64,000 nt of DNA from an uncultured Pelagibacteraceae bacterium (GCA_902543405.1 CACBYC010000001.1:62001-126000), one strand, 5' to 3'; shown: positions 20,101-34,324, counted from the first letter of the stretch. Notes: a model not told the origin generated them from the sequence alone. Translations and numbers: made by a program.

Positions 20101-21638
20101 CACCACATCACGATATTTACTCAATTGAAGACTTAGCTCAACTTATTTACGACTTAAAGCAGATTAATCCAAAGGCAAGAGTAGGTGTAAAATTAGTTGC
20201 CTCTTCAGGTATAGGAACAATTGCTGCAGGTGTTGCTAAAGCAAAAGCAGATATAATTTTAATTTCAGGTCATAATGGTGGGACTGGTGCCACGCCACAA
20301 ACAAGCGTTAAATATGTTGGTATTCCATGGGAAATGGGACTAACAGAGGCAAACCAAGTATTAACTTTAAACAAATTAAGACACCTAGTTACATTAAGAA
20401 CTGATGGAGGAATTAAAACAGGAAGAGACGTTGTAATAGCTGCAATGATGGGAGCTGAAGAATTTGGCGTAGCAACAACAGCGCTAGTTGCAATGGGTTG
20501 TATTATGGTGAGACAATGTCATTCTAATACATGTCCAGTTGGAGTTTGTACTCAAGATGATGAATTAAGAAAAAAATTTACTGGCACTCCAGATAAAATA
20601 GTAAATCTATTTTCTTTTATAGCTCAAGAAGTTAGAGAAATTTTATCAAGTTTAGGATTTAAAAATTTAAATGAAGTAATTGGAAGAACAGATTTACTAA
20701 GACAAGTAAGCAAAGGATCACCGAATTTAGATGACCTAGATTTAAATCCTTTATTTGTTCAAGCTGATCCAGGCACAAACAAAAGATATTGTGAAACTCC
20801 TATAATAAATGAAGTACCGGATACTTTAGACCAAAAAATTTGGCCTGAAATAGAAAGTTTAATTAACAGAAAATTGCCGTTAGAAAATGTTTATTCAATT
20901 GAAAATACAGATAGAGCTGTTGGAACAAGAATTTCGTATAATCTCTATAAAAAATTTGGAAATAACAAATTAGGGGAAAATACTTTTGCTATTAACTTTA
21001 AAGGTTCCGCTGGTCAATCTTTTGGTGCCTTCGGTGTTAAAGGACTTAAACTAATATTAAAGGGAGATGCAAATGATTACGTTGCAAAAGGTCTATCTGG
21101 TGCATCTATCGTGATTAAACTTCGAGATGAAAGTAATTTAATTTCAAATGAAAATACTATTATAGGAAATACAGTCTTATATGGAGCAACATCAGGATAT
21201 CTTTTTGCAGCTGGACAGGCAGGTGAAAGATTTGCTGTTAGAAATTCGGGTGCTACTGCAGTCATAGAAGGATGTGATTCAAATGGTTGTGAGTACATGA
21301 CAGGTGGGTCAATAGTAATATTGGGAGAGGTAGGCGATAATTTTGGAGCTGGTATGACTGGTGGTATGGCATTTATATATGACCCAAAAAGCCAGTTTGC
21401 AAAAAAAGCTAATCCTGAAACAATAGTTTGGCAAACTCCCGAGACAGAATACTGGAAAAACTATCTAAAAGATTTAGTTCTAAAACACAATGAGGAAACT
21501 AATTCAAATTTATCAGCACAGATTATTGAAAATTTTGACGATGAAATTAAAAATTTCTTACAAGTTTGCCCTAAAGAAATGTTAAATAAATTAGAAAACC
21601 CTATTACAAATAAAAGTTTAGTTGGAAAAGCTAGTTAA
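17142..21638 (+). CDS. gltB: Glutamate synthase large subunit
   Basis: DACGVGLVAS N-terminal Cys amidotransferase, HNGEINTLKGN, SGHNGGTGATPQTSVK, CHSNTCPVGVCTQ. Confidence 0.97.
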   Translation: MDIQNKNRKLLKKNYVYDETMEHDACGVGLVASTEDLKSRKVVEYGIEALKAVWHRGAIDADGKTGDGAGIHIEIPNDFFAEKIEITGHEHDNSDLCVGMIFLPRNDFGGQEQCRSIVESELTKKNFNIYGWRQVPVDPSVLGEKAEQTRPEITQVLFTHNDKSIHGKDLERALYETRRKIEKEALKNQLNNFYICSFSSKSIIYKGMFLAESLSDFYPDLKDERFISRYAIFHQRFSTNTAPSWDLAQPFRSIAHNGEINTLKGNINWMRIHEEEMFSPLFDDMENLKPVIPAGNSDSASLDNVFELLNISGHSAPLAKLMLIPDAWSKKSKVLPKDHQQLFNFLNSTMEPWDGPAAIAATDNEWVIVGSDRNGLRPLRYTITRDKLLFAGSETGMIDLNEKKIVSKGRLGPGEILGVRIEKGKVYTNNQIKNYLSKEYKHFNNQIIELDKSLTIENEKSEFSGSDLKKIQHCFGYSLEDLELILHPMAEDAKEATGSMGDDTPLAVLSDKYRPLYHYFRQNFSQVTNPPIDSLRENKVMSLKTRFGNLGNILDFSNLTEENIYVLDSPILSNTQFEKFIKYFGDNYKILDCTFNTEESLEEAIELLKNNAEKAVREGNTQLILSDKNISETKLPMPMLLCIGAINTHLIKLGLRGYASINVQTGDALDTHSFATLIGVGATTVNPYLAFDSLHQRYSKKLFGNFSFDECVTRYIKSVNLGLLKIMSKMGISVLSSYRGGCNFETVGLSRTIVKDYFPGVLSKISGIGLTGIEKKIRSIHKDAFDIHSNILPIGGIYRYRKNGETHQYQGKLIHLLQAAVGSNSYETYKKYTKGIYGLKPISLRDLIDFKNQEAIDIDQVEPITEIMKRFGSGSMSHGALSKEAHETLAMGMNRIKGASCSGEGGEDEKRFKVLDNGDSANSRVKQIASARFGVTINYLNNCNEIEIKIAQGAKPGEGGQLPGFKVTEEIARLRHSTPGVTLISPPPHHDIYSIEDLAQLIYDLKQINPKARVGVKLVASSGIGTIAAGVAKAKADIILISGHNGGTGATPQTSVKYVGIPWEMGLTEANQVLTLNKLRHLVTLRTDGGIKTGRDVVIAAMMGAEEFGVATTALVAMGCIMVRQCHSNTCPVGVCTQDDELRKKFTGTPDKIVNLFSFIAQEVREILSSLGFKNLNEVIGRTDLLRQVSKGSPNLDDLDLNPLFVQADPGTNKRYCETPIINEVPDTLDQKIWPEIESLINRKLPLENVYSIENTDRAVGTRISYNLYKKFGNNKLGENTFAINFKGSAGQSFGAFGVKGLKLILKGDANDYVAKGLSGASIVIKLRDESNLISNENTIIGNTVLYGATSGYLFAAGQAGERFAVRNSGATAVIEGCDSNGCEYMTGGSIVILGEVGDNFGAGMTGGMAFIYDPKSQFAKKANPETIVWQTPETEYWKNYLKDLVLKHNEETNSNLSAQIIENFDDEIKNFLQVCPKEMLNKLENPITNKSLVGKAS

Positions 21639-22392
21639 CTTTTTTGATAATAGATTTTAACTCTTTACAAATAATATTTAAATTTTTTTTTGAAGAAAGG
21701 CTATGATCGCCATTTTTTATCACTAGTAGTTTTTTTTCTGCTTTAGGAAAAATTTTCAAAACTTTTCTCGAATACATTACTGGAACCACCTCATCCTTCT
21801 GTCCATGAACCATAGTTACAGGATTTGTATTATATAATTTTCTGTTAAGAACTTTATTGCTGGTTTTTTTACCGTCTAAAATTAGCTGTTTTGTTATTAA
21901 ATACTCATAATCACCATTTTTAATTTTTGAAATACCCTTTTTCAAAATTTCACTTTTCGTTTTTTTTGGAAATTTTTTCCACATAATTCTTGTAAGAAAC
22001 TCAGGGGCAGATCCAATTCCTAAAAAACCTTTAATTTGTGGACTATAGTATCTATGCATTAACAAAGAAATCCAGCCGCCCATGCTTGATCCAATTATTA
22101 TAAAGTCATTCTTTTTAACTATTTTACTTATTGTAATTCTCGCGTCATTTGACCATTTAGTGATGTTACCTCTTGTGAATTCTCCCGATGATCTTCCATG
22201 ACCAAAGTATTCCAGAGCTAAAAATCCAAGTTTATTTTGAATAGAAAACTTTAAAAATTTCTTTGGCTTATCACCGTCAATATCGGATGCAAAACCAGGT
22301 AAAAAAACTACGTAAAGTTTTTTTTTATAATTATTTGCTATATATCTTAGTTTTTTATATTTAGAAATTCTTAGAAATTTATATTTTTTCAT
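21631..22392 (-). CDS. Alpha/beta hydrolase
   Basis: LPGFASDIDG, IIGSSMGGWISLLM nucleophile elbow, GDHSLSS. Confidence 0.82.
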   Translation of the reverse strand: MKKYKFLRISKYKKLRYIANNYKKKLYVVFLPGFASDIDGDKPKKFLKFSIQNKLGFLALEYFGHGRSSGEFTRGNITKWSNDARITISKIVKKNDFIIIGSSMGGWISLLMHRYYSPQIKGFLGIGSAPEFLTRIMWKKFPKKTKSEILKKGISKIKNGDYEYLITKQLILDGKKTSNKVLNRKLYNTNPVTMVHGQKDEVVPVMYSRKVLKIFPKAEKKLLVIKNGDHSLSSKKNLNIICKELKSIIKKVN

Positions 22393-22434
22393 ATAAAGTA
22401 ATAAAGTTGACCAAGTTTATAATATTATTACCAC

Positions 22435-23589
22435 ATGCAGTCTAAATTAAAAGTCCTTCAAGTAATTCCTAAACTAGGTTACGGTGGAGCTGAAACCGGT
22501 TGTTATGATATTGCCCATTATTTACCAGAAAATAATGTTGGTTCTTATTTAATAACAAGTGGTGGTGATTTATTAAAATTTATTGATAAAAAAAAAGTTA
22601 AAGTAATAAGACTCCCAGTTCAATCTAAAAATCCAATACTTATTCTTTTAAACTCTATAATTATTTCAATGATTATTTTATTAAATGGTATTCATATTGT
22701 TCATGCTAGAAGCAGAGCACCAGCTTGGTCATGTTTAATAGCAACAAAGATTACTAGAAGAAAATTTGTTACTACTTTCCATGGAACATACAATTTCAAT
22801 AGCAATATAAAAAAATTTTATAACTCAGTTATGGTCAGATCAGATTTAATTATTGCAGGATCAAATTTTATATTTTCACATATTAAAGAAAACTATTCAG
22901 AATATTTATCTAATAGAACAAAATTACTTTCAATTTTTCGTGGTATTAACACAGATTATTATGATGCTTCTACGACTCTAGAAGCTGATGAAGATAATTT
23001 ATTTAAATCTTGGGAATTGATTGTTGGTAAAAAAATAATTTTATTACCTGGTAGGCTTACTGCTTGGAAGGGTCAAGAAATGTTTTTAGAAGCTTTAAAT
23101 AAAGTAAATGTTCAATTAGGCAATGATGCATTTATTGCAGTTATTCTCGGTAATGATCAGGGGCGGGACCTTTACAAAAAAAAACTTATAAGACTTGTCG
23201 AGCAATATAGACTTACAAAACAAATTAGATTTATAGACCATTGTAAAAATATGCCTTTGGCTTACAAAATTTCAGATATAGTAATTTCAGCATCAATAGA
23301 GCCAGAAGCATTTGGCAGGGTATCAGTTGAAGCCCAATCTATGCAGAAAATGATTGTAGCGAGTAACTTAGGTGGATCTAATGAAACTGTGATAGATGGA
23401 AAAACTGGTATTTTATTTGAAGCAGGAAACTCTGATGAATTATCTGAAAAAATAATTAAAGTAATGAATATGGACCCCAATGAAATAAGTAAAATGGGTA
23501 ATAATGGAAGAGAAAATGTAGTAAAAAAATTTAATGTTGAAAAAATGTGTTTTTCTACTTATTCAGAATACAAAAAATTATTTAATTAA
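22435..23589 (+). CDS. GT4-type glycosyltransferase
   Basis: VIPKLGYGGAETGCYDIAHYL, PGRLTAWKGQEMFLEAL, EAFGRVSVEAQSMQKMIVASNLGGSNETV. Confidence 0.88.
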   Translation: MQSKLKVLQVIPKLGYGGAETGCYDIAHYLPENNVGSYLITSGGDLLKFIDKKKVKVIRLPVQSKNPILILLNSIIISMIILLNGIHIVHARSRAPAWSCLIATKITRRKFVTTFHGTYNFNSNIKKFYNSVMVRSDLIIAGSNFIFSHIKENYSEYLSNRTKLLSIFRGINTDYYDASTTLEADEDNLFKSWELIVGKKIILLPGRLTAWKGQEMFLEALNKVNVQLGNDAFIAVILGNDQGRDLYKKKLIRLVEQYRLTKQIRFIDHCKNMPLAYKISDIVISASIEPEAFGRVSVEAQSMQKMIVASNLGGSNETVIDGKTGILFEAGNSDELSEKIIKVMNMDPNEISKMGNNGRENVVKKFNVEKMCFSTYSEYKKLFN

Positions 23590-25505
23590 TGCCAGATATT
23601 ACATTACCAGACGGAAAAAAAATTAATTTTGAAAAAAGTATTTCAGGATTTGAAGTTGCAGAAAAAATTAGCAAGTCTCTGTCAAAGCAAGCTTTATTAA
23701 TAAGCGTTGATGGAGAATTAAAAGACTTAAATCATAGTATTTACAAAGACTCTTCAATTAAGATATTTACATCAAAAGATAAAGAAGGGTTAGAGACTAT
23801 AAGACATGATACTGCTCACATACTCGCTATGGCAGTTCAAGAATTATTTCCTGGGACACAAGTTACAATAGGGCCAGTTATTGAAGATGGCTTTTATTAC
23901 GATTTTGCAAGAAAAGAACCTTTTACATCAGAAGATTTAGAAAAAATTGAAAACAAAATGAGAGAAATAGTAGATCGAGATGAAAAAACTTACAGAGAGG
24001 TTTGGAAAAGAAATGATGCTATCGAACATTTTAAAAAAAAGGGAGAAATATATAAAGCTGAGATAATAGAAAGTATTCCAGAAGGTGAAGATGTGTCCTT
24101 ATATTTTCATGGAGATTGGCATGATTTATGCAGAGGCCCGCATTTAAGTTCAACTGGCAAAATTGGCAAATATTTTAAATTAACAAAAGTCTCAGGTGCT
24201 TATTGGAGAGGCGATTCTAATAATGAAATGTTGCAAAGAGTCTACGGAACAAGTTGGTCTACGCAAAAAGAGTTAGATGATTATTTAAATAGAATAGAAG
24301 AAGCCGAAAAAAGAGATCACAGAAAAATTGGTAAAGAAATGGATTTGTTCCATTTCAGAGAAGAAAGTCCCGGATCTGTATTTTGGCATCAAAAAGGTTG
24401 GAGTTTATTCCAAAAACTTATTTCATATATGAGAATGAAACAAGAAACAGCAGGGTATCAAGAAATAAATACTCCAGAAGTATTAGATCGCTCACTGTGG
24501 GAGAAATCTGGTCATTGGGAAAAATTTGGAGCGAATATGTATACATCTACAACACCTGATGAAAAAGTATTTGCAATAAAACCAATGAATTGTCCAGGTT
24601 GTGTTCAAGTTTTTAATCAAGGTTTAAAAAGTTATCGAGATTTACCACTTAAAATGTCAGAATTTGGAAAGGTTCATAGGTATGAACCATCAGGTGCACT
24701 ACATGGGTTGTTGCGTGTTAGAGCTTTCACTCAAGATGATGCACATATTTTCTGTACTGAGGAACAAATTACTGAAGAATGTTTAACTGTAACTAATTTA
24801 ATTTTGGAAATTTATAAAGATTTAGGATTTGAAGAAGTAATTTTAAAATATTCTGATAGACCAGAATTAAGAGTTGGTGACGATCAAGTTTGGGATAAAT
24901 CAGAGGCCGCTTTATTAGAAGCAATTAAAGCAACAAAATTAGAATATTCTATTAATAAGGGCGAAGGAGCTTTTTATGGTCCAAAAATAGAATTTGTTTT
25001 AAGAGATGCAATTGGAAGAGATTGGCAATGTGGAACTTTGCAAGTAGATTTAAACTTACCAGGTAGATTAGGCGCCTCATTTGTTGATAGCGATGGAAAT
25101 AAAAAAGTTCCTGTAATGCTTCACCGAGCTTTATTTGGATCATTAGAACGGTTTATTGGAATTTTAATTGAAAATTATTCAGGGAAATTACCTTTCTGGC
25201 TTTGTCCAGTTCAAACAATAGTAATTCCTATCTCGAGTGATTTTGATGATTATGCAAAAGAAGTAAATAGCCAGTTAAAAAAAGCAGGGATTTCCTCTGA
25301 AGTAGATTTAAAAAATCATAATTTAAATTATAAAATAAGAGAACATTCATTAACTAAAGTTCCAATGTTACTAATATGTGGAAAAAAAGAAGTTGACAGT
25401 AACACAGTAACTATTAGAAGATTGGACTCTAAAAAACAAGAAACTATGGATTTAAAAGAATTCTTAAAAAAATACTCTGCTCTTAATAAAGCACCTTCAA
25501 TCTAA
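23589..25505 (+). CDS. thrS: Threonyl-tRNA synthetase
   Basis: TGS domain start, HDTAHILAMAVQELFP, MNCPGCVQVF, YGPKIEFVLRDAIGRDWQCGT. Confidence 0.97.
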   Translation: MPDITLPDGKKINFEKSISGFEVAEKISKSLSKQALLISVDGELKDLNHSIYKDSSIKIFTSKDKEGLETIRHDTAHILAMAVQELFPGTQVTIGPVIEDGFYYDFARKEPFTSEDLEKIENKMREIVDRDEKTYREVWKRNDAIEHFKKKGEIYKAEIIESIPEGEDVSLYFHGDWHDLCRGPHLSSTGKIGKYFKLTKVSGAYWRGDSNNEMLQRVYGTSWSTQKELDDYLNRIEEAEKRDHRKIGKEMDLFHFREESPGSVFWHQKGWSLFQKLISYMRMKQETAGYQEINTPEVLDRSLWEKSGHWEKFGANMYTSTTPDEKVFAIKPMNCPGCVQVFNQGLKSYRDLPLKMSEFGKVHRYEPSGALHGLLRVRAFTQDDAHIFCTEEQITEECLTVTNLILEIYKDLGFEEVILKYSDRPELRVGDDQVWDKSEAALLEAIKATKLEYSINKGEGAFYGPKIEFVLRDAIGRDWQCGTLQVDLNLPGRLGASFVDSDGNKKVPVMLHRALFGSLERFIGILIENYSGKLPFWLCPVQTIVIPISSDFDDYAKEVNSQLKKAGISSEVDLKNHNLNYKIREHSLTKVPMLLICGKKEVDSNTVTIRRLDSKKQETMDLKEFLKKYSALNKAPSI

Positions 25506-26051
25506 GTGGCAGATTTTAAACAAAATTATTTCCAGAGAAGAACAAAATCTAGAGGTCCTAGAACAAATCAAAGAATAACTTCACAAGATGTTCAAGTTAT
25601 TGCAAGTGATGGTGATAATTTAGGAATTCTAAATTTACAAGATGCTATTAGTAGAGCCAAGGAAGAAGGTTTAGATTTAATCGAAATAGCTCCCAATGCA
25701 AAACCCCCTGTGTGTAAAATAATGGATATGGGAAAATATAAATATGATGCACAAAAGAAAGCAAACAAAGCAAAGAAAAAACAGAAAAAGATTGAACTAA
25801 AAGAAATTAAATTACGACCAGTTACAGAAGTTCACGATTATTCATTTAAAATAAAAAATGCACAAAAATTTATTGCAAAAGGTGACAAGGTAAAATTTAC
25901 AATTAGGTTCAAAGGTAGAGAACTTCAGCATTCTAGTTTAGGGCATGAGCTTATGGATAAGATAAAAATAGATATGGAAGAAATTGGACGTGTAGAACTT
26001 CAGCCAAAGTTTGATGGCAAGCAAATGATTATGGTTATTCAGCCTTTATAA
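25506..26051 (+). CDS. infC: Translation initiation factor IF-3 (GTG start)
   Basis: PVCKIMDMGKYKYDAQKKAN, LRPVTEVHDYSFKIKNAQKFI; GTG abuts thrS stop. Confidence 0.95.
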   Translation: MADFKQNYFQRRTKSRGPRTNQRITSQDVQVIASDGDNLGILNLQDAISRAKEEGLDLIEIAPNAKPPVCKIMDMGKYKYDAQKKANKAKKKQKKIELKEIKLRPVTEVHDYSFKIKNAQKFIAKGDKVKFTIRFKGRELQHSSLGHELMDKIKIDMEEIGRVELQPKFDGKQMIMVIQPL

Positions 26052-26106
26052 GCTATATTTGTAGTTGTAAATTAATAACAATATTTGTATAACCCCCACA
26101 AAAATT

Positions 26107-26313
26107 ATGCCTAAATTAAAAACAAAAAGTTCAGCAAAAAAAAGATTTAAAGTATCTGCAAGAGGAAAAGTTATAACTGCTCAAGCGGGTAAAAGACATG
26201 GTATGATAAAAAGAACTAATTCACAGATAAGAAAGCAAAGAGGAACTACGGTACTATCTAAACAAGATGGAAAAATTGTAAAATCTTACATGCCGTATAA
26301 CTTAAGAGGATAA
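26107..26313 (+). CDS. rpmI: Ribosomal protein L35
   Basis: [22 protein letters not shown]; downstream of infC. Confidence 0.96.
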   Translation: MPKLKTKSSAKKRFKVSARGKVITAQAGKRHGMIKRTNSQIRKQRGTTVLSKQDGKIVKSYMPYNLRG

Positions 26314-26314
26314 A

Positions 26315-26671
26315 ATGGCTAGGGTAAAAAGAGGTGTAACAAGCAGAGCTAAACATAAAAAAGTATTGAAAGCTGTTAAAGGTCAGTGGGGCAGAAGAAA
26401 AAACACTATAAGAGCTGCAAGACAGGCTATGGAAAAAGCCATGCAGTATGCCTACAGAGACAGAAGAAATAAAAAAAGAGATTTTAAATCGCTATGGATT
26501 ACTAGAATAAATGCTGGTGTAAGAGCTGAAGGTATGACTTATTCCAATTTTGTTAATGGATTAAGCAAATCTGGTATTAAAATTGACAGAAAAATACTTG
26601 CTGAAATTGCTTATGATAATCCTGAAGCATTTAAAACTATAGTTAAAAAAGCTCAAGCAGCATTGAATTAA
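26315..26671 (+). CDS. rplT: Ribosomal protein L20
   Basis: [51 protein letters not shown]. Confidence 0.97.
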   Translation: MARVKRGVTSRAKHKKVLKAVKGQWGRRKNTIRAARQAMEKAMQYAYRDRRNKKRDFKSLWITRINAGVRAEGMTYSNFVNGLSKSGIKIDRKILAEIAYDNPEAFKTIVKKAQAALN

Positions 26672-26714
26672 TATTCATTGTTGTTTTTCTAGAGTTTACA
26701 AATATTCTACAAAT

Positions 26715-27782
26715 ATGTCCGATATTAAAAAAATCAAAGATGATTATTTGAATAAATTAAATAATGATTTGAATATTGAAAGTTTAAATCAAATAAAAAC
26801 AGAATTGTTTGGTAAAAATGGAAAGATTTCTAATTCTTTTAAAAAATTAGGTCTTTTACCAACTGATGAGCGAAAAAAATTTGCATCAGATTTAAATTCA
26901 ATTAAAAACGAACTTCAAGATAAGATAGACTCTAAACTTCAAGAAATTGAAACAAAAGAGATTAACTCTAAACTTGAAAATGAAAAAGTAGATGTAACAT
27001 TACCTGAGAGAGAATTTAGTCGAGGAAAAATACACCCTGTCTCACAAGTAATTGACGAGATATCATCAATATTTTCAGAAATTGGGTTTAGTGTTGAAGA
27101 AGGGCCAGATATAGAGAATGAGCATTATAATTTTACTGCATTAAATACGCCTGACAATCATCCAGCTAGAGATATGCATGACACTTTTTATTTAGATAAT
27201 AATAAAGAATTATTATTAAGAACCCATACTTCTCCAGTACAGGTTAGAACTATGTTAAATGGAAAACCTCCATTTAAAATTATAGCTCCAGGCAGAACAT
27301 ATAGATCTGATAGTGATCAAACTCATTCTCCTATGTTTCACCAAGTCGAAGGCCTTCATATAGATAAAGACATAAACATGGGTCATTTAAAAGGATGCTT
27401 GAATTATTTTATAAAATCATTTTTTGAGGTAGATAAAATAAAAATGAGATTTAGACCTAGTCACTTTCCATTCACTGAACCATCTGCAGAAGTAGATATT
27501 GGTTATGAGATAAAAGATGGAAAAATAGTAATTGGTGAAGGAGATAAATGGTTAGAAATTCTTGGTTGTGGCATGGTGCATCCCAATGTGCTTAAGAATG
27601 TTAAAGTGAATCCAGACAAGTACCAAGGTTATGCTTTTGGGATTGGTATAGATAGACTTGGAATGCTTAAATATGGAATTAATGATTTAAGAGCTTTTTT
27701 TGAGACTGACTATAGATGGCTTAATCATTTTGGCTTTGATCCATTGGATGTTCCATCAAATTATAGAGGTCTTAGCAGATGA
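26715..27782 (+). CDS. pheS: Phenylalanyl-tRNA synthetase alpha subunit
   Basis: [42 protein letters not shown]. Confidence 0.97.
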   Translation: MSDIKKIKDDYLNKLNNDLNIESLNQIKTELFGKNGKISNSFKKLGLLPTDERKKFASDLNSIKNELQDKIDSKLQEIETKEINSKLENEKVDVTLPEREFSRGKIHPVSQVIDEISSIFSEIGFSVEEGPDIENEHYNFTALNTPDNHPARDMHDTFYLDNNKELLLRTHTSPVQVRTMLNGKPPFKIIAPGRTYRSDSDQTHSPMFHQVEGLHIDKDINMGHLKGCLNYFIKSFFEVDKIKMRFRPSHFPFTEPSAEVDIGYEIKDGKIVIGEGDKWLEILGCGMVHPNVLKNVKVNPDKYQGYAFGIGIDRLGMLKYGINDLRAFFETDYRWLNHFGFDPLDVPSNYRGLSR

Positions 27783-30187
27783 AATTTACTATAGGTTGGT
27801 TAAAAGAGCACCTCGACACCCAAAAAAAAGATAGTGAGTTAATTGAAAAACTAACAAATATTGGTCTGGAAGTTGAGAGTTTTGAAAATCTAAGTTCTAG
27901 TTTAGACAGTTTTAAAGTAGCAAAAATTATTAATGCTGAACAACATCCGAATGCAGATAGACTTAGAATATGTGATGTTGATATTGGATTGAATAATACT
28001 GTTAAGGTAGTATGTGGAGCACCAAATGCAAAAAAAGATCTTTTGACTATTTATGCAGGTCCTGGATCAATAATTCCAAAAAATAACATGAAGCTTTCAG
28101 TTAGCAAGATTAGAGGGGTTACTTCTTATGGAATGCTGTGTTCAGAATCTGAACTAAATTTATCAAATGAAAGCGAAGGAATAACAGAACTACCAACTGG
28201 TAAATACTCTGATAAAATTGGTAAAAACTTTTTTAATAGTAAAACTGAAAAAGTTGTAGATTTATCAATTACACCTAATCGTCCTGATTGCTTGGGGGTA
28301 AGAGGTATAGCTAGAGATCTTGCTGCTGCTGGGGCTGGTAAATTAAAAAAAATTTCACTTGAAAATATTAAAAATAATGGGTCACAAAAAATTAAAGTTT
28401 CAATTACAAAAGGTAAAAATCAAGGTTGTACGGTATTTGGTAGTTGCTTAATTGAGGGTGTTACTAATAAAGAAAGTCCTAAATGGCTTAAAGAAAAAAT
28501 TATTTCACTTGGTCAAAAACCAATTTCAGCAATTGTTGATATTACAAATTATGTAATGTTAGACTTAAATAGACCACTTCATGCATATGATGCAGATAAA
28601 ATTGACAAAGAAATTATAGTAAGAAATTCAAAAAAGGGTGAAACTTTCGAAGCTCTTGATAACAAAGAGTATAAATTAGGTGATGATATGTGTGTTATTT
28701 CTGATAAATCTGGAGTTTTAGGCTTGGGAGGAATCATTGGAGGAACACGTTCTGGAACCGAAATGAATACTAAAAATATTTTATTAGAATCTGCTTATTT
28801 TATTCCTAGATCAATTAGAAAAACTTCAAAATTATTAAATATTGATACTGATGCAAAATTCAGATTTGAAAGAGGAATTGATACTCAATCAATCGAATTA
28901 GGTTTGTCAAAAGCTGCTGAATTGATATCTGAGATTTGTGGTGGTAAAATTAGTAATTTTGATATTCAAAAAACAGATAAGCATGAAAAGAATAAAATTA
29001 AATTTAACATCTCTTTATTTGAAAAAATAACTGGTTTTAAAGTAAATGATAACGAAATAATTAAAATTTTAACTGATTTAGGATTTGAAGTTTCTAAGGA
29101 AAAATTTGAATTAGATTTAAAAATACCCACTTGGAGACCTGATATAACCCAATCAATTGATATAGTCGAAGAAATAGTAAGAATTAAAGGGTATGAGAAC
29201 ATAGAAACATTACAACCTGAAAAAACTAAAATAAAAGATACTTTAAACACACAACAAAAACTCTTTCACTTTCTTCAACGTTCTGTGGCATCCAAAGGTT
29301 ATTTTGAGACTGTAACATGGTCATTCACAGACTCAAAAATAAACAAACTTTTTAGAGAAAATCTAAAAGAAATAAAAATAGTAAATCCAATAAGCTCAGA
29401 CTTAGATGTTTTACGAAATTCGATATTCACAAATTTGACTTTTTATTTAAAGAAAAATTTAGATAGAGGATTCAAAGATATTTCGCTGTTTGAAATTGGA
29501 CCAATTTTTAAGGATAATAAGCCTGGTGAACAATTGACAGTAATTGGTGCAATTAAATCAGGAAAAATATCAAGATTAAACTGGAACGAAAAAGACAGGG
29601 TAGTTGATGTTTTTGACGTGAAGAAGGATGTAATTCAGACACTAGTCGAAGCTGGATATGACAGGCAAAGTTTTTTTGTAAGAGATAAATCTCCTTCATA
29701 TTATCATCCAGGGAAATCTGGTTCTATTTATCTCGATAAGGATGAGATAGAGCCTGTTGCTTTTTTTGGTGAAATCCATCCAAATATTTTAAAAAAACTT
29801 GATATTAAGACTGAAGGTCTGGTTGGTTTTGAAATTTATATGGATTATCTAAAGGAGAATAAAATTAAGATTAAAGACTTAAAAACAAATTTTGAATACT
29901 CAGATTATCAAAAATCAGAAAGAGACTTTGCATTTGTTGTAGATAAAAATTTTAAGGCACAAGATTTAATAGAAATAATATCATCAATCGATAAAAATTT
30001 AATAAGATCTATTAAAATTTTTGATATTTATGAGGGTGAAAATATTCCTCAAGACAAAAAGTCGATAGCTCTAAATGTAACAATTCAATCATCTGAAAAG
30101 ACTTTAGAAGAGAGTGATCTTGAAAAAATTAATAAATTAATTATTTCAACTGTAGAGACTAAGTCCGGCGCAAAAATTAGGTCCTAA
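27779..30187 (+). CDS. pheT: Phenylalanyl-tRNA synthetase beta subunit
   Basis: [48 protein letters not shown]. Confidence 0.97.
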   Translation: MKFTIGWLKEHLDTQKKDSELIEKLTNIGLEVESFENLSSSLDSFKVAKIINAEQHPNADRLRICDVDIGLNNTVKVVCGAPNAKKDLLTIYAGPGSIIPKNNMKLSVSKIRGVTSYGMLCSESELNLSNESEGITELPTGKYSDKIGKNFFNSKTEKVVDLSITPNRPDCLGVRGIARDLAAAGAGKLKKISLENIKNNGSQKIKVSITKGKNQGCTVFGSCLIEGVTNKESPKWLKEKIISLGQKPISAIVDITNYVMLDLNRPLHAYDADKIDKEIIVRNSKKGETFEALDNKEYKLGDDMCVISDKSGVLGLGGIIGGTRSGTEMNTKNILLESAYFIPRSIRKTSKLLNIDTDAKFRFERGIDTQSIELGLSKAAELISEICGGKISNFDIQKTDKHEKNKIKFNISLFEKITGFKVNDNEIIKILTDLGFEVSKEKFELDLKIPTWRPDITQSIDIVEEIVRIKGYENIETLQPEKTKIKDTLNTQQKLFHFLQRSVASKGYFETVTWSFTDSKINKLFRENLKEIKIVNPISSDLDVLRNSIFTNLTFYLKKNLDRGFKDISLFEIGPIFKDNKPGEQLTVIGAIKSGKISRLNWNEKDRVVDVFDVKKDVIQTLVEAGYDRQSFFVRDKSPSYYHPGKSGSIYLDKDEIEPVAFFGEIHPNILKKLDIKTEGLVGFEIYMDYLKENKIKIKDLKTNFEYSDYQKSERDFAFVVDKNFKAQDLIEIISSIDKNLIRSIKIFDIYEGENIPQDKKSIALNVTIQSSEKTLEESDLEKINKLIISTVETKSGAKIRS

Positions 30188-31999
30188 ATGTCCACTGAAA
30201 TTGATAATATTAGAAATTTTGCAATAATTGCCCATATAGACCATGGCAAATCAACTATAGCAGATAGAATTATACATAAATGTGGTGGTTTGACAGATAG
30301 AGAAATGAAAGCTCAAGTGCTTGACTCAATGGATATTGAAAGAGAGAGAGGTATAACTATTAAAGCTCAAACGGTAAAATTAAATTATAAATCTAAAGAT
30401 GGCAAAAATTATATTCTAAATATTATAGATACCCCAGGTCATGTTGATTTTAGCTATGAAGTAAGTAGATCTTTGTATGCTTGTGAAGGTTCAATATTAA
30501 TTGTAGACAGTACTCAAGGGGTTGAAGCTCAAACATTAGCAAATGTTTATCAAGCTCTTGATATAAATCACGAAATAATACCAGTTTTAAATAAAATTGA
30601 TTTACCAGCTTCGGATATTGATAGAACAAATAAACAAATTGAAGATGTAATAGGTATTGATACATCCAATGCCGTTCCATGTTCTGGAAAGACTGGTGAA
30701 GGAATTGATGAAATTCTAGAGCAAATTATCCATACTCTGCCAGGTCCAAAAGGTGAAAAAGATCAAAAACTTAAGTGTTTATTAGTAGATAGTTGGTATG
30801 ACACTTATCTAGGTGTAGTCATTTTAGTAAGAGTAATTGATGGAAAAATTAAAAACAATATGAAAATTAAAATGATGTCTACAAATCAGGAATATTTTGT
30901 TGAGAAAGTTGGTGTTTTTACACCCAAACCAAAAGATGTTGATGAACTTAATTCTGGAGAGATTGGTTTTATAACAACAGGAATAAAAATATTATCAGAG
31001 ACAAAAGTTGGAGATACTATATGTGACGCTTCTAAACCATTATCAGTGTCATTACCTGGCTTTAAGCCAAGTAAACCGGTAGTGTTTTGTGGATTATTTC
31101 CAGTCGATAGCTCTGAGTATCAAAAATTAAAAGATGGATTAGCTAAATTAAAATTAAATGATTCTAGCTTTTCTTTTGAGCCTGAGTCTTCTTCAGCTTT
31201 AGGCTTAGGTTTTAGGTGTGGTTTTTTAGGTTTGTTGCACTTAGAAATAGTTACAGAAAGGCTTGAAAGAGAATTTGATATAAATTTATTAACTACAACA
31301 CCTGGCGTTGTATATAAGATCCATATGAATAATGGTAAGATAAAAGATTTACAAAATCCATCAAGTTTACCAGATCCAAGTTTGATTAAATTTATTGAAG
31401 AACCTTGGATCAAAGCAACTATTATTACTCCCGATCAGTATCTTGGTCCTATAATGAAAATATGCCAAGATAAAAGAGGAATTCAAACAAACTTAAGTTA
31501 CTCTGGAAATAGAGCAGTTGTAAATTATGAATTACCATTAAATGAAATAGTATTTGATTTTAATGATCGATTGAAATCTATGACAAGTGGATATGCTAGT
31601 TTCGATTATGAAATAATAGGCCATAGAGAAGGAGATCTTGTTAAAATGGGTATTTTAGTAAATACCGAGCCAGTAGACGCTCTAGCTATGATGATACATA
31701 AAGACTTTGCTCAAAAGACTGGTAGAGAGGTATGTGAGAAATTAAAAGATTTAATTCCAAGACATAACTTTATGATTCCAGTCCAAGCCGCAATAGGCGG
31801 AAAGATTATTGCAAGAGAAACAATTAAAGGTTTTAAAAAAGATGTTCTCACAAAAATACATGGTGGTGGAGCTACAGATAGAAAAAGAAAGTTACTTGAA
31901 AAACAAAAAAAAGGAAAAGCAAGGGCTAAACAATTTGGAAAAGTTGAGATCCCACAAGAGGCATTTATAGGTGTGCTCAAGATAACTAAAGAGAAATAA
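30188..31999 (+). CDS. lepA: Elongation factor 4
   Basis: [62 protein letters not shown]. Confidence 0.97.
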   Translation: MSTEIDNIRNFAIIAHIDHGKSTIADRIIHKCGGLTDREMKAQVLDSMDIERERGITIKAQTVKLNYKSKDGKNYILNIIDTPGHVDFSYEVSRSLYACEGSILIVDSTQGVEAQTLANVYQALDINHEIIPVLNKIDLPASDIDRTNKQIEDVIGIDTSNAVPCSGKTGEGIDEILEQIIHTLPGPKGEKDQKLKCLLVDSWYDTYLGVVILVRVIDGKIKNNMKIKMMSTNQEYFVEKVGVFTPKPKDVDELNSGEIGFITTGIKILSETKVGDTICDASKPLSVSLPGFKPSKPVVFCGLFPVDSSEYQKLKDGLAKLKLNDSSFSFEPESSSALGLGFRCGFLGLLHLEIVTERLEREFDINLLTTTPGVVYKIHMNNGKIKDLQNPSSLPDPSLIKFIEEPWIKATIITPDQYLGPIMKICQDKRGIQTNLSYSGNRAVVNYELPLNEIVFDFNDRLKSMTSGYASFDYEIIGHREGDLVKMGILVNTEPVDALAMMIHKDFAQKTGREVCEKLKDLIPRHNFMIPVQAAIGGKIIARETIKGFKKDVLTKIHGGGATDRKRKLLEKQKKGKARAKQFGKVEIPQEAFIGVLKITKEK

Positions 32000-32001
32000 A
32001 T

Positions 32002-32091
32002 GGAGAGGTGGCCGAGTGGTTGAAGGCGCACGCTTGGAAAGCGTGTATAGGGGAAACTCTATCATGGGTTCGAATCCCATTCTCTCCGCCA
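32002..32091 (+). tRNA. tRNA-Ser (anticodon GGA), CCA encoded
   Basis: GGAGAGGTGGCCGAGTGGTTGAAGGCGCACGCTTGGAAAGCGTG, long variable arm, GGTTCGAATCCCATTCTCTCCGCCA. Confidence 0.96.
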
Positions 32092-32257
32092 TAAATTTTC
32101 AACCTAAAAATGGCTTTTATTCAAAAAATTCTAATAATAGAAAATTTTTTTAAAAAATCTGATATTATTGTTGATGTTGCTTACTAATTTAAGCTTAAAG
32201 TTATAAGAGATTTTATTAAAAATTTCAAAAATGGTATAAAAGACTAATTCCTTATAA

Positions 32258-34321
<2,064 letters not shown>

Positions 34322-34324
34322 TTA

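Noticed and set aside
31892-32092. Minus-strand [34 protein letters not shown]
   Set aside because: Antisense of tRNA-Ser plus lepA end; a classic spurious ORF from tRNA-Ser.
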